Shown here one piece after another: positions 54,418-64,000 of a DNA stretch of 64,000 bases. Location of the stretch: positions 248,001 to 312,000 of the forward strand of contig JBGTSY010000001.1 in NCBI GenBank assembly GCA_041940025.1, in the 5' to 3' direction. The notes beneath the pieces were generated by a model. The model had not been told where the DNA came from. It saw only the letters and a list, made by a program, of their open reading frames with translations, and did not search any database. The first letter of the stretch is position 1, and every line of letters starts with the position of its first letter. Made by a program: the position numbers and the translations under genes. This DNA comes from UBA5859 sp041940025 (lineage in GTDB: Bacteria; Pseudomonadota; Gammaproteobacteria; UBA5859).

Positions 54418-57400
54418 CTACTGTGCCCTATTCAAATTGATGAGTAAATCTTCCAAGGTTTCAGCTTTCGGTTTAATTAACCAAAACTGGGGTAACATCT
54501 CCTCAAAATGCTTCAGAATTTCTTCGGCCCAAGTACTCTTCGTTGCATTCATATATTCGCTAATTTTTATGCGTAAATCCCCACGGTGCGCCTCGGTATG
54601 CTCACTACAAATTCTATGAATATCCACTAGCTCGTGGTTATACTTATCAACAAAGTCGCCATCTTCATCCAGAACATAGGCATACCCCCCTGTCATACCG
54701 GCACCAAAGTTATGACCAGTGGGACCTAAAACAACCACCGATCCGCCCGTCATATATTCGCAACCATGATCACCCAACCCCTCTACCACTGCGTGCGCAC
54801 CTGAATTGCGCACCGCAAATCGTTCACCTGCCAAACCTGTAGCGTACAAGGTTCCTCCTGTGGCGCCATATAGGCAAGTGTTACCGATAATGGTTGAAGA
54901 TCGAGAGTGATAGGCAGCAGCAGTTGGAGGAGTGATGATCAGCTGGCCTGCCGCCATACCTTTACCCACATAATCGTTCGCATCGCCGATTAAATGTAAG
55001 TACAACCCGCCCGCATTCCAAACACCGAAACTTTGACCCGCCGATCCATTAAATTGAATTTTGATCGGTGATTCCTGCATGCCTAGGTTACCGTAACGTT
55101 TTGCAATCTCACCAGATAATCTGGCGCCAATAGAACGATTAAAGTTTCTAATATTGAACTTAAACTCACCGCCCTTTTTTGCTTCGATAGCTGGCAAAAC
55201 CTGCTGCACCATCTCTTCCGCTAATTCACCTTTATCATAAGGCTCATTTTTCGGACTACTGCAAAATCGAGGTTTATCCTCTGGCCCTTTTGCGCTCTGC
55301 AAGATGGGAGAAAGATCTAAAGACGCCTGCTTCGCTGACGCACCTAATCTCATCTCTAACAAATCTGTCCGTCCGATCAGATCCGTTAATTTTTTCACCC
55401 CCAAAGTCGCCATCAACTCGCGCACTTCCCGAGTAACGAAACGAAAATAGTTTTCCACCATTAAGGGTAATCCGATAAAGTGTTCTTTTCGCAGTCGTTC
55501 ATCCTGTGTGGCGACTCCAGTCGCACAATTGTTTAAATGGCAAATTCTTAAATATTTGCAACCCAGTGCGACCATAGGCGCCGTACCAAATCCAAAGCTT
55601 TCTGCACCAAGGATGGCGGCTTTGATGACGTCTAATCCGGTTTTTAAGCCGCCGTCAGCTTGCAGGCGCACTTTGTCACGAAGGTTATTGACTCGCAGTG
55701 CCTCATGGGCTTCCGTTAGTCCCAATTCCCATGGACTGCCTGCATATTTGATTGACGTGAGTGGGCTAGCACCGGTTCCGCCATCGTAACCGGAAATGGT
55801 GATCAAGTCGGCATAGGCTTTTGCCACGCCAGCGGCGATAGTACCGACACCCGCTTCAGCAACTAGTTTTACCGACACCAAACAGCTAGGATTGATCTGT
55901 TTGAGGTCAAAAATAAGTTGGGCCAAGTCCTCAATGGAATAGATATCGTGATGCGGTGGGGGAGAGATAAGCGACACACCGGGACGGGAATACCGAAGCT
56001 CGGCGATCAGCTCATTGACCTTATGGCCAGGTAGTTGCCCCCCTTCACCGGGCTTCGCACCTTGGGCCACCTTGATTTGAACCACTTCGGCGTTGACTAA
56101 ATAGTGAGGCGTGACGCCAAATCTACCGGATGCGACCTGCTTTATTTTTGACGTACGCTCCGTACCATATCGCGCTGGATCCTCACCGCCTTCACCAGAA
56201 TTGGAGCGTCCCCCCAACCGATTCATGGCGATCGCTAAAGACTCATGAGCTTCTGGAGACAATGCGCCTAAAGACATGCCAGCGGAATCAAAGCGTTTTA
56301 ATATCTCCTCTTCGGACTCCACCTCTTCAAGCGCGATTGAGGCCTGATCACTTTTTAATTGCAGTAGATCCCTAAAAGCAGCACTGGGCCGATTATTCAC
56401 TGTCGCCGCATATTGCTGATAGGTGTCATAGTTACTTGTTTGCACCGCTTTCTGTAACAGCATCACCACATCGGGATTATAAGCATGGTATTCGGAGTCA
56501 TGAACATATTTGAGAAGTCCGCCTTGCTCTATTGGCGCTCTCGCTTTCCAGGCTTTTTTAGCTAGTGTGACTTGATCTTCTGCCAATTGTTCAAATCGAG
56601 TCCCCTGCAACCGGTTGGTAGTACCCACAAAACAGAGATCCACCACTTCCTGATGCAGACCAACAGACTCAAACAGCTGAGCACCCCGATAACTTGCGAT
56701 TGTGGAGATACCCATCTTTGACATGATTTTATATAAGCCTTTATCTATACCGCTGCGATAATTGACTAATAAAGTTTCTAAGTCACCGATGACCTGACCT
56801 GTTTTTTGCATCTCCTCAATGGTGGCATAGGCCAGATAGGGGTACACGGCAGTGGCACCATATCCAATCAGCACGGCAAAATGATGCGGATCACGAACCG
56901 TACCAGATTCAACAATGATATTGGCATCACAGCGCAAACCAGACTGTAGCAATCGATGATGGACTGCCCCGGTTGCGAGCGCTGCATGAATGGGGATCTT
57001 GCCTGACTCGAGATCTCGATCCGAGAGTATCAATAATCCAGAACCTTGGCGCACCGCGTGTTCCGCTTTATCGCAAATCCCCAGAATGGCTTGTTGCAGT
57101 GACTCAGATTGAGAATAATTTAAATCAATTTTGGTACACGCCAAGCCAGGGATCTTGAGTGACAATAACGTCTGTAATTTTGCAAATGAAAGTACAGGTG
57201 AATCCACCACGATACGCAAATCATTGTCGGCGTCTGCAAAAAAGTTGAGTTCACTACCAAAAAAGGTCTCCAGTGACATGACCACCGATTCACGCAATGG
57301 ATCGATTGGCGGATTGGTCACTTGCGCAAACTGTTGCCGAAAATAATCATAGAGCGATCGAATTCTATAACTGAGCACTGGCAGGGGTGTATCATCGCCC

Positions 57401-58932
57401 ATTGAACCCACAGCTTCTTTCGCGCTTTGCGCCAACACACTCAATACCTGAGATTGCTCCTCGAAAGTCAACTGGTACATCTTTTTATGTACCAACAACG
57501 TTCCCTTAACAGGCAAGTTTGGATCTATCTGTTCACCATCTAATTCCGATTCAATACGTTTTGTATGTTGTCTGAGCCAATTGCCATAATCACGTTTATT
57601 TGCCAAGGATGAATCTATATCGCCCGGTAATAAAAGTTCCCCCGTTTCCGTATCGACCGCAATCATTTCTCCAGGTTTCAGCCTACCCTTCATCAGCACA
57701 TCTTCTGCTGGCACAGGATTGACTCCCGTTTCTGAGGCTAAAGTAATGATTCGATCACGAGTAACCATATAACGCGCAGGTCGCAAACCATTGCGATCTA
57801 AACTACAGGCCGCATATCGACCATCGGTCATCACAATACCTGCCGGGCCGTCCCAGGGTTCCATACGCATCGCATTGTATTCATAAAATGCGCGCAGTTT
57901 GGGCTCCATCTTTTCCACGTTCTGCCATGCAGGAGGAATCAACAATCTCATGGCATGAAATAGATCCAAACCTCCGGCGAGCAGAACTTCGAGCATATTA
58001 TCCAAACTCATAGAATCTGAGCCGGCACTGTTTACTAAAGGAGAAATAGAGTCGATGTCCGACATATGGTCACTGAGAAATTTACGGCTCCTTGCCAATG
58101 CCCAGTGTCGATTCCCTTGAATGGTGTTAATTTCGCCATTGTGAGAGAGGAATCTAAACGGTTGCGCCAAGCGCCATTGCGGTAACGTATTGGTGGAAAA
58201 ACGTTGATGAAAAACAACAATGGCGCTTTGCAGATCCGGATTCCCTAAGTCCTGAAAAAACTCTGGTAATGCATTTGGCATCACCAATCCCTTGTAAGAA
58301 ATCACTCTGGATGAAAGACTGGCAACATAAAAATCGGGATCGGAATCACCTATTTTTTTCTCACAAAAACGTCTGGCAAAAAACAGTTTTCGTTCAACTT
58401 CTTCCACATCTAATTCAGCGGGAACGGCAATAAAACATTGCTTAAATTGTGGTAAAGAGCTGAGCGCCATTTCTCCACACACAGAGTCGTCAATGGGCAC
58501 ATCACGCCAACCCAATAGGGTAAAACCAAATCTTTCAACCGCATCTGCAAACACCTCTTGTGCCGCCGTCGCTTGTGTTTGCTGCTGGCTAAGGAATACC
58601 ATACCCACTGCAAACTGACTGCCTAACTGAATACCTATCTCTGATGCCGCTTGCCGCATAAAATTCTTCGGCATTTTCATCAATAGCCCGCAACCGTCGC
58701 CACTCTTTCCATCGGCCGCAATGGCACCACGATGGGTCATGCACGCAAGCGCTTTGACAGCCTTTTGTACCAATTGGTGACTCGGATCTCCATCCATGTG
58801 AGCCATTAGCCCGAAACCGCAGCTGGCTTTTTCAAATTTAGGATCGTACAACCCACCAAATGTATACAGTTGTTGTTTCACAGCACCTCGATAATTCACA
58901 GATGATTGCCCTTCACCACAGGCAACGGGCAT
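54418..58932 (-). CDS. gltB: Glutamate synthase large subunit
   Basis: The 1504-residue subunit converts 2-oxoglutarate and glutamine to two glutamates. A short propeptide precedes the N-terminal nucleophile Cys38 in EKASCGFGLMAH; self-cleavage would expose it. Domains: amidotransferase (about 38-430), central domain, FMN-binding synthase barrel with the [3Fe-4S] cysteines (CRICHLNNCATGVATQ-like CKYLRICHLNNC), and the C-terminal beta helix (GGSVVVLGPTGHNFGAGMTGG). Intact and full length. Confidence 0.98.
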   Translation of the reverse strand: MPVACGEGQSSVNYRGAVKQQLYTFGGLYDPKFEKASCGFGLMAHMDGDPSHQLVQKAVKALACMTHRGAIAADGKSGDGCGLLMKMPKNFMRQAASEIGIQLGSQFAVGMVFLSQQQTQATAAQEVFADAVERFGFTLLGWRDVPIDDSVCGEMALSSLPQFKQCFIAVPAELDVEEVERKLFFARRFCEKKIGDSDPDFYVASLSSRVISYKGLVMPNALPEFFQDLGNPDLQSAIVVFHQRFSTNTLPQWRLAQPFRFLSHNGEINTIQGNRHWALARSRKFLSDHMSDIDSISPLVNSAGSDSMSLDNMLEVLLAGGLDLFHAMRLLIPPAWQNVEKMEPKLRAFYEYNAMRMEPWDGPAGIVMTDGRYAACSLDRNGLRPARYMVTRDRIITLASETGVNPVPAEDVLMKGRLKPGEMIAVDTETGELLLPGDIDSSLANKRDYGNWLRQHTKRIESELDGEQIDPNLPVKGTLLVHKKMYQLTFEEQSQVLSVLAQSAKEAVGSMGDDTPLPVLSYRIRSLYDYFRQQFAQVTNPPIDPLRESVVMSLETFFGSELNFFADADNDLRIVVDSPVLSFAKLQTLLSLKIPGLACTKIDLNYSQSESLQQAILGICDKAEHAVRQGSGLLILSDRDLESGKIPIHAALATGAVHHRLLQSGLRCDANIIVESGTVRDPHHFAVLIGYGATAVYPYLAYATIEEMQKTGQVIGDLETLLVNYRSGIDKGLYKIMSKMGISTIASYRGAQLFESVGLHQEVVDLCFVGTTNRLQGTRFEQLAEDQVTLAKKAWKARAPIEQGGLLKYVHDSEYHAYNPDVVMLLQKAVQTSNYDTYQQYAATVNNRPSAAFRDLLQLKSDQASIALEEVESEEEILKRFDSAGMSLGALSPEAHESLAIAMNRLGGRSNSGEGGEDPARYGTERTSKIKQVASGRFGVTPHYLVNAEVVQIKVAQGAKPGEGGQLPGHKVNELIAELRYSRPGVSLISPPPHHDIYSIEDLAQLIFDLKQINPSCLVSVKLVAEAGVGTIAAGVAKAYADLITISGYDGGTGASPLTSIKYAGSPWELGLTEAHEALRVNNLRDKVRLQADGGLKTGLDVIKAAILGAESFGFGTAPMVALGCKYLRICHLNNCATGVATQDERLRKEHFIGLPLMVENYFRFVTREVRELMATLGVKKLTDLIGRTDLLEMRLGASAKQASLDLSPILQSAKGPEDKPRFCSSPKNEPYDKGELAEEMVQQVLPAIEAKKGGEFKFNIRNFNRSIGARLSGEIAKRYGNLGMQESPIKIQFNGSAGQSFGVWNAGGLYLHLIGDANDYVGKGMAAGQLIITPPTAAAYHSRSSTIIGNTCLYGATGGTLYATGLAGERFAVRNSGAHAVVEGLGDHGCEYMTGGSVVVLGPTGHNFGAGMTGGYAYVLDEDGDFVDKYNHELVDIHRICSEHTEAHRGDLRIKISEYMNATKSTWAEEILKHFEEMLPQFWLIKPKAETLEDLLINLNRAQ

Positions 58933-58996
58933 GCCTTAAGTTTGTTCCCAGACACACTCTCTTAATTCAACCAAATAGAGAGCAAAATGGTTGGCG

Positions 58997-59026
58997 ATTA
59001 TAGCAGCGCCTCACATGGCCCACAAA
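58997..59026 (-). promoter_or_regulatory. Predicted promoter of gltB
   Basis: Minus-strand TGCTATAAT is an extended -10 box (TATAAT at 59002-58997), with TTTGTG 18 bases upstream (59026-59021). It lies 64 bases before the gltB ATG, between damX and gltB. Confidence 0.6.
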
Positions 59027-59091
59027 TCGCAAATGGTACCTTATATGGTCCTGAATACTTAGGAAATTTATAGTTGATACAATAGGTTATT

Positions 59092-60630
59092 CTAGTTTAT
59101 GAAGTTGCGTGCGGCGACGACTTTTTGCTGGATCTCACTATTCTTTCGTGGAAATGGCCCTAGCTTTTGTAGTTCTTTTGATAACTTTTTCGCATCATCC
59201 GCCGCCAACTGAAAACTCTCATAGTCTCCAATCACGACGGCGTACCACAACTTTTCACCTTTCAAAAAATAGTAATAGCTGGTATTTTTCGGCAGTCTGA
59301 ATCGTCTTAAAAATCGATACACCGATTCCGCCGTATCGGCGGCGAACACCTGAAGTGCGAAATTGTTCGCTCGACGCTGTTGAAAAACCTCCGGCCCATT
59401 CACAGCAAAACCACTGGCGCTTGTGAGCGGAGACTTCAGTTCCAGTTTAGGTTTAGGTGCAGCTGGGAGGATCTCAGCTGCAGAGGTATTCGTGCTTTCA
59501 TCGGCCTCTTTTTTGGGGTCCGAGCGCAGCAATATAGGGATGGTTGGACCCGCATGACGCTCCGTTGTCAACGGGCCAAGCGGCTGCAAATCCACAACGA
59601 TTGTCTCTTCTTGTATGTTGTCTAATGGTGTAAGCGTTGCGATTGTAGGCAGCTGTAGTTCGGCAAACCCATCCTCCTGTGACATCACATTAGGCGCTTG
59701 CTCAAGCGGTTCTGATCCAACCGCCACTGATTCTGTATCTTGCAAATCTCGCTGGAAAGCATCTGCATGAATAGGTTGCGGTTCCTGTCCCCACTCTTTA
59801 TCAGCCTGTCTGTCCGCCCGAGACTGCATCAACACTTTTTGCGATTGCTCAACAAATATGAGCAACAACGCCAACCCTACTACAGAGATAAGACTAATTA
59901 GAAAAATCGGACGCACTTCGTTGAGCTGCAAGAGTGACGATAGCTGAATGGGCATGGCGCCCCTATTTTTTAACTCAATTAAGCGCTCTAGTTGACCAAA
60001 GTTTCCACCTGATTGACGAACTAAGTTTTTTAATCTGCGCTCACTTAATATCGGGGTAGATCCCTTTTCCCCACTTTGACGACGATAGGCCATCCACCCC
60101 TTTACCGACTCTACAGTGAGCGGCTCTATATGCATCACTCTATATTGGTCATCATCAAAATGTATGGCCACTGTTTCCGCTAACTGCTCTTCTCCCAACA
60201 GAATCATACGCATGGGCAAATCAACCTGTTGCGCCATTTCTAAGCACTGTTGCAGAAATTGAACCTGTACCCCACTCAAATAGTGTGCATCGTCAACCAC
60301 TAGTAAAATTGGAGAGGCATGATTCGCGGCTAGAAAAGAGATGATATCTTCCGCCTCTGTTGGCAATGCCTCCTCCACCACTTTTAACTGAAACGCATCT
60401 AAAATACGCTCGGATAGATGGGCACCCTGCACCCCAGGATGGATCTCGATTAAGCCCGCAGTGAAATGTCGTTTTAAAGCCTGACTCAATCGATAGCAAA
60501 GCACACTTTTGCCAGCACCTTCCTCACCTAAGATGATAGGCACATTTTTATCAAATAGTAGAATATGCTTGGCTAGTTCAATTAACTGATTTTGTCCAAC
60601 TTCTTCATAAGGAACGCTATTGTCATCCAT
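59092..60630 (-). CDS. damX: DamX-like cell-division protein with AAA and SPOR domains
   Basis: The 512-residue protein has an N-terminal AAA-type ATPase (Walker A GEEGAGKS at 35-42; Walker B ILLVVDDAH near 108-116), one membrane helix (about 242-261), a low-complexity periplasmic linker and a C-terminal SPOR domain (about 425-505, ANNFALQVFAAD through GDYESF). SPOR binds denuded peptidoglycan at division sites. The order aroB-damX-gltB is typical of Pseudomonas-like bacteria. The 215 bases upstream hold a promoter with an internal palindrome. Confidence 0.88.
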   Translation of the reverse strand: MDDNSVPYEEVGQNQLIELAKHILLFDKNVPIILGEEGAGKSVLCYRLSQALKRHFTAGLIEIHPGVQGAHLSERILDAFQLKVVEEALPTEAEDIISFLAANHASPILLVVDDAHYLSGVQVQFLQQCLEMAQQVDLPMRMILLGEEQLAETVAIHFDDDQYRVMHIEPLTVESVKGWMAYRRQSGEKGSTPILSERRLKNLVRQSGGNFGQLERLIELKNRGAMPIQLSSLLQLNEVRPIFLISLISVVGLALLLIFVEQSQKVLMQSRADRQADKEWGQEPQPIHADAFQRDLQDTESVAVGSEPLEQAPNVMSQEDGFAELQLPTIATLTPLDNIQEETIVVDLQPLGPLTTERHAGPTIPILLRSDPKKEADESTNTSAAEILPAAPKPKLELKSPLTSASGFAVNGPEVFQQRRANNFALQVFAADTAESVYRFLRRFRLPKNTSYYYFLKGEKLWYAVVIGDYESFQLAADDAKKLSKELQKLGPFPRKNSEIQQKVVAARNFIN

Positions 60631-60695
60631 GAATAGCTCAATAATGAGTAACTGACTAGATTTTCAAGTCAAATCAATTGTAAACAGATAATGAC

Positions 60696-60724
60696 TTTTT
60701 ACAGCGCCCGATAGGCGCAGTCAA
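60696..60724 (-). promoter_or_regulatory. Predicted damX promoter with a palindrome in its spacer
   Basis: Minus-strand TTGACT (60724-60719), 17 bases, TAAAAA (60701-60696). The spacer contains GCGCC-N5-GGCGC (60704-60718), which fills most of it. Confidence 0.5.
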
Positions 60725-60845
60725 TATTTTAACACGCCATAAAATAATGAAGATATGGGTCGGAAATGCTAAATTCGAGGCAAGAAAAGTTAAAAAAACT
60801 CACTTTGACTTTAGTAAATAGTGTCAATTTTGCCTAACTGGCAGG

Positions 60846-61925
60846 TTAAAAAACAGATCGGATCTCTGACTCTTTAACATGATTGACGATGATCGCTTCA
60901 CCAAGACGATTCAGTAAAATCATACGACGTGATCCTGAAATATTTTTTTTATCTAGTGCCATATGATTTAAAAGATGCGCTATATCTAGATCAACGTCCA
61001 ACTGAGTGGGTAAATGAGCGGCGATCAGTAAGTTTTCCAGCCTTTTGACATCAGAGCCTGCAAGTTGACATAGTTGCTGTGACAGTTTGGCAGCATACAT
61101 CATGCCTGCTGATACAGCTTCCCCATGAAGCCAGGTACCATACTGCAACTCTATTTCAAAAGCATGTGCGAAAGTATGTCCAAAATTAAGTATCGCTCGT
61201 ATGCCTGCCTCTGTTTCATCCTCGTTGACTATCTGTGCCTTATTGTGACAACTGCGTTCGATGGCGTATGCGAGTGCTTTCTTATCTCGTTGATTCAACG
61301 CTTCGATATTGGCCTCTAACCAAGAAAAAAATTCTGCGTCTCGAATGGCACCATATTTAATTACTTCCGCCAACCCAGATCTATATTCCCTATCAGGCAG
61401 AGTAGTGAGGACATCTAAATCAATCATGACCGCACGAGGTTGATAAAAAGCACCAATCATGTTTTTACCCAACTGATGATTGACTGCCGTTTTCCCCCCC
61501 ACCGACGAGTCCACTTGAGATAATAGCGTCGTTGGCACCTGAAGGTACTCCACACCCCGCTGATAACAGGCCGCGGCAAAACCGGTGATATCCCCTACTA
61601 CGCCTCCGCCGAGCGCTACTAATAGAGAATGACGGTCAAATTGATTTTTTAACAGATAATTGAAGATGGTCTCTAAAGTGGTCAGCGTTTTATATTGTTC
61701 CCCGTCAGGGATGACAAATATTTCAATGCGATTAGCCATTCCACTGGCTTTGACTAAGGTTTCTTTTAGAGTATCCCCATATAAGGGCGCGACAGTATCA
61801 TTGGTGACGATGCAAACACTGCGGTTGTGCAGCAAACTTTGAAATATTTTAGTTTGCGTTAATACTCCCGAGTTGATATAGATTGGGTATGGATGGCTAG
61901 CGGCATCGACAATTAATTTATTCAC
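60846..61925 (-). CDS. aroB: 3-dehydroquinate synthase
   Basis: The 359-residue shikimate-pathway enzyme starts at GTG 61925, overlapping the aroK stop (GTGA). NAD motif VALGGGVVGDITGFAAA, the LSQVDSSVGGKTAVNH loop and zinc-ligand histidines in LNFGHTFAHAFE and TWLHGEAVSAGM are intact. It makes 3-dehydroquinate from DAHP in the cytoplasm. Confidence 0.98.
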   Translation of the reverse strand: MNKLIVDAASHPYPIYINSGVLTQTKIFQSLLHNRSVCIVTNDTVAPLYGDTLKETLVKASGMANRIEIFVIPDGEQYKTLTTLETIFNYLLKNQFDRHSLLVALGGGVVGDITGFAAACYQRGVEYLQVPTTLLSQVDSSVGGKTAVNHQLGKNMIGAFYQPRAVMIDLDVLTTLPDREYRSGLAEVIKYGAIRDAEFFSWLEANIEALNQRDKKALAYAIERSCHNKAQIVNEDETEAGIRAILNFGHTFAHAFEIELQYGTWLHGEAVSAGMMYAAKLSQQLCQLAGSDVKRLENLLIAAHLPTQLDVDLDIAHLLNHMALDKKNISGSRRMILLNRLGEAIIVNHVKESEIRSVF

Positions 61926-62440
61926 AGTTCGTTTAGGTATTTGACAATATCTCTTACTACAGTTTGTAAAGTACGGCCTCCAGTAGGCACCTTAAGATCG
62001 GCCACCTCCTCGTATAGGGGATCCCTCACTTTCATTAAAGACTCCAACACCTCTCGCGGCTCTTCATTTTGCAATAAGGGACGATTTCTATCTCTCTGCG
62101 TCCGTTCAAACTGCTCATCCACGCTCAAATAGAGGTAAACAACATAGCCACGACTGGATAGATAGTGGCGCACTTCTTCACTCAGAACGGCCCCTCCTCC
62201 GGTCGCAAGCACGATACCAGATTTTTGAGACAGCTCATCAATAATCGAACTTTCGCGTTTTCGAAAGCCCTCTTCCCCCTCTTTGTCAAAAATCCAACCG
62301 ATATCTACGCCAGTAGATGCCTCGATCTCCTTATCGGAATCGTAAAAATCCAATCCTAATGTACTGGCTAATTTTCTACCGATAGTCGTTTTTCCCGCCC
62401 CCATAGGCCCAATCAAAAAAATTCTGTCAGGTACTGCCAT
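61922..62440 (-). CDS. aroK: Shikimate kinase
   Basis: ATG 62440 is chosen because the family starts close to the P-loop and AGAAGG lies just upstream, though the spacing is short; a start at 62497 would add 19 unlikely residues. The 172-residue enzyme phosphorylates shikimate. GPMGAGKTT is the P-loop, DSDKEIE the shikimate-binding site and LATGGGAVL the Walker B-like segment. It overlaps aroB by 4 bases; pilQ ends 167 bases upstream of its start. Confidence 0.96.
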   Translation of the reverse strand: MAVPDRIFLIGPMGAGKTTIGRKLASTLGLDFYDSDKEIEASTGVDIGWIFDKEGEEGFRKRESSIIDELSQKSGIVLATGGGAVLSEEVRHYLSSRGYVVYLYLSVDEQFERTQRDRNRPLLQNEEPREVLESLMKVRDPLYEEVADLKVPTGGRTLQTVVRDIVKYLNEL

Positions 62441-62606
62441 ATCCTTCTTACTTATAAATGGTATTCGCAGACATTTGAGCCATTCACCATGACTCAAATG
62501 TCAAACTAGAGGTTCAAAGATAAGTTGATTAGAACTGTGTATCCGTAATCAGATGAAAATTATACTAAACTTTATAGGCCTTTTGACAATAGAACATCAC
62601 ATGTCA

Positions 62607-64000
62607 TCAGTTTAGGGCTACTTGATCACGCATTATCTTGGGTGTAATAAAGACTAGTAATTCTGACTTCGATTCCGAATTCGCATCACGTCTAAACAGT
62701 GCCCCTAAAAATGGGATATCTCCCAAATACGGAACCTTTTCACGAGAAGTGGACTCCGATTGTTCGTAGATACCGCCCAATACCACAGTCTCTCCATCTT
62801 TCAACAATACCTCAGTATTGACTTCCCGTACATCAATTGGAGGGGTACCGTTGACTTGGCGTGAAAAGTCCGGTTCGTCCTTCTTCACGTTGATGGTCAT
62901 AAAAACCCGATTATCCGGTGTAATTTGTGGTGTGACTGTTAACTGTAAGACCGCATTTTTAAATTCAACGCTGACACCGCCATCAGATATTGATTGATAG
63001 GGGATCTCCTTACCTTGACGGATGATGGCTTCATTTTGATCTGATGTCACCACCCGGGGATTAGAAATAATTTCTCCAGTACCTTCTGCCTGCAACGCAG
63101 TGAGTTCTAAGTCCAGAAGATAATCGCTATCAAGAAAAGCCAATGCCAGACCCGCTGGGTTACCCCTGGAGGGAACCGCAGGTAAATTAATATTCAATCT
63201 ATCTCCCAAGGAGGGTAAGGAAATAGGAAACGGCGAACCAGATGAATTTAAATTACTAGAGGCAGAAGAGATCATAGTGTCCGTACCACCCAAACCTGCG
63301 GAACTCACATAAATTTGGTTATTCCCACTGGTTTCAACACCGGTAGCACCGAAACGCACACCCAAATCGTTTCCAAAATCGCTAGTAGCGATGACAATGC
63401 GAGATTCGATCAGCACCTGACGAATCGGGATATCCAATGTGGCAACCAACTGACGCACTTCTGCCAACTTGCCTGGTGTATCATTTACTAGGAGGGTATT
63501 AGTACGTTCATCAATGGTCACACTACCACGCTCCGACAATAGAGAGTTACCTTCATCACCTCTTAATAGTTCGGCAATATCAGAAGCTTTGGCATAAGAG
63601 ACCTGGACAAACTCTGTTCTGAGAGGCTCAAGCTGGCGCTTAGCTTGCAAATTTTCCAGCTCTAATTTTTCTCTCGCTGCAATTTCATCCGCTGGCGCAA
63701 TGAGCATCACATTACCATTCACCCGTTTATCCAACCCTTTGGTTTTTAAAATGATGCTTAAGGCTTGGTCCCAAGGCACATTCTTAAGTGCCAAGGTGAC
63801 GCTTCCAGTGACGGTGTCACTTGTCACCAAATTAATATTATTGATATCCGCCAACATCTGCAGTACAGAACGTACCTCAATGCTTTGAAAATTTAATGAG
63901 AGCTTCTGACCGGTAAATTCCTGCTCTTTTAATTTTATAACCTCTTCTTGCGGTATTTCCTTCACTTCAAGAGTGAATACGTCGTTCAATTGAAATGATA
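62607..64000 (-). CDS. pilQ: Type IV pilus secretin PilQ, C-terminal part
   Basis: The frame is open past the right edge, so only the C-terminal ~464 residues are visible. They comprise an STN/N0-type domain (FQSIEVRSVLQMLADINNIN), an N1 KH-like domain (LRTEFVQVSYAKASDIAELL) and the secretin pore (VLIESRIVIATSDFGNDLG, SNPRVVTSDQNEAIIRQGKEIPY, VVLGGIYEQ). The C-terminal FITPKIMRDQVALN ends the protein. It forms the outer-membrane pore for type IV pili. AMIN domains and pilMNOP lie outside the window (inference from gene order). Confidence 0.96.
   Translation of the reverse strand, partial: SFQLNDVFTLEVKEIPQEEVIKLKEQEFTGQKLSLNFQSIEVRSVLQMLADINNINLVTSDTVTGSVTLALKNVPWDQALSIILKTKGLDKRVNGNVMLIAPADEIAAREKLELENLQAKRQLEPLRTEFVQVSYAKASDIAELLRGDEGNSLLSERGSVTIDERTNTLLVNDTPGKLAEVRQLVATLDIPIRQVLIESRIVIATSDFGNDLGVRFGATGVETSGNNQIYVSSAGLGGTDTMISSASSNLNSSGSPFPISLPSLGDRLNINLPAVPSRGNPAGLALAFLDSDYLLDLELTALQAEGTGEIISNPRVVTSDQNEAIIRQGKEIPYQSISDGGVSVEFKNAVLQLTVTPQITPDNRVFMTINVKKDEPDFSRQVNGTPPIDVREVNTEVLLKDGETVVLGGIYEQSESTSREKVPYLGDIPFLGALFRRDANSESKSELLVFITPKIMRDQVALN

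Noticed and set aside
1..64000. tRNA genes, rRNA, CRISPR arrays, insertion sequences or phage genes
   Set aside because: I looked through the intergenic regions and gene content and found no cloverleaf ends, repeat-spacer patterns, transposases or integrases.

Overview
The window is a 64 kb piece of the core chromosome of a Gram-negative gammaproteobacterium with a mid-range GC content (judged by eye). I see no rRNA, tRNA, CRISPR array, insertion sequence, prophage or plasmid module. Gene order points to a free-living or host-associated relative of the Pseudomonadales/Cellvibrionales (inference). The order rpmH-rnpA-yidD-yidC-mnmE-mnmG-rsmG-parA-parB-atpIBEFHAGDC-glmU-glmS is the usual origin-flanking block of Pseudomonas-like bacteria. 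The order pilQ-aroK-aroB-damX-gltB-gltD-hemE is also Pseudomonas-like, and rsmB-DUF4390-ntrY-ntrX-trkA-trkH is a known arrangement of marine gammaproteobacteria.

Layout. From 1 to 8.1 kb a plus-strand operon runs from the cut rsmB through a DUF4390 lipoprotein-like/secreted protein, the NtrY/NtrX two-component system and the TrkA/TrkH potassium uptake system. From 8.2 to 24.7 kb is a mosaic of short units: a porin with a proline-rich insert, a HIT protein, outer-membrane phospholipase A, a truncated globin next to an HxlR-type regulator, a Ycf46-like AAA ATPase, a lipid A acyltransferase, TypA, class I aldolase, a MoxR/VWA pair, a patatin-like protein, two unrecognised genes, an OmpW-like barrel, an AEC permease and an Rsd/AlgQ homologue. 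From 24.9 to 28.6 kb are SrkA, YheV, YajQ and GlmS. From 28.7 to 45.5 kb is the minus-strand glmU-atp-par-mnm-yidC-rpmH block. From 45.6 to 52.9 kb are a TSUP permease, Cca, a PilZ protein, UppP, a pteridine-reductase-like SDR, a DUF4124 protein, a second TSUP permease, PyrE and HemE. From 53 to 64 kb are GltD, GltB, DamX, AroB, AroK and the C-terminal part of PilQ.

The genes cover ATP synthesis, chromosome partition, tRNA modification and maturation, membrane protein insertion, cell-wall precursors (GlmS, GlmU, UppP), aromatic and glutamate biosynthesis, and envelope functions. Most are textbook core genes. I did not find a clearly new defence, secretion or biosynthetic system. The points most worth a second look are: altered active-site motifs in several non-essential or semi-essential proteins (RsmB, NtrX, PldA, Cca, HIT); the break of the usual rpmH|dnaA junction; the C-rich proline insert in the porin; an uncharacterised two-gene operon at 20.8-22.1 kb; and several palindromes placed exactly on promoters. 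Starts were re-chosen from ribosome-binding sites and family alignments where noted. No gene-free stretch exceeds 300 bases; the longest (19577-19832, 24681-24902, 60631-60845, 26609-26808) are mentioned under their neighbours.
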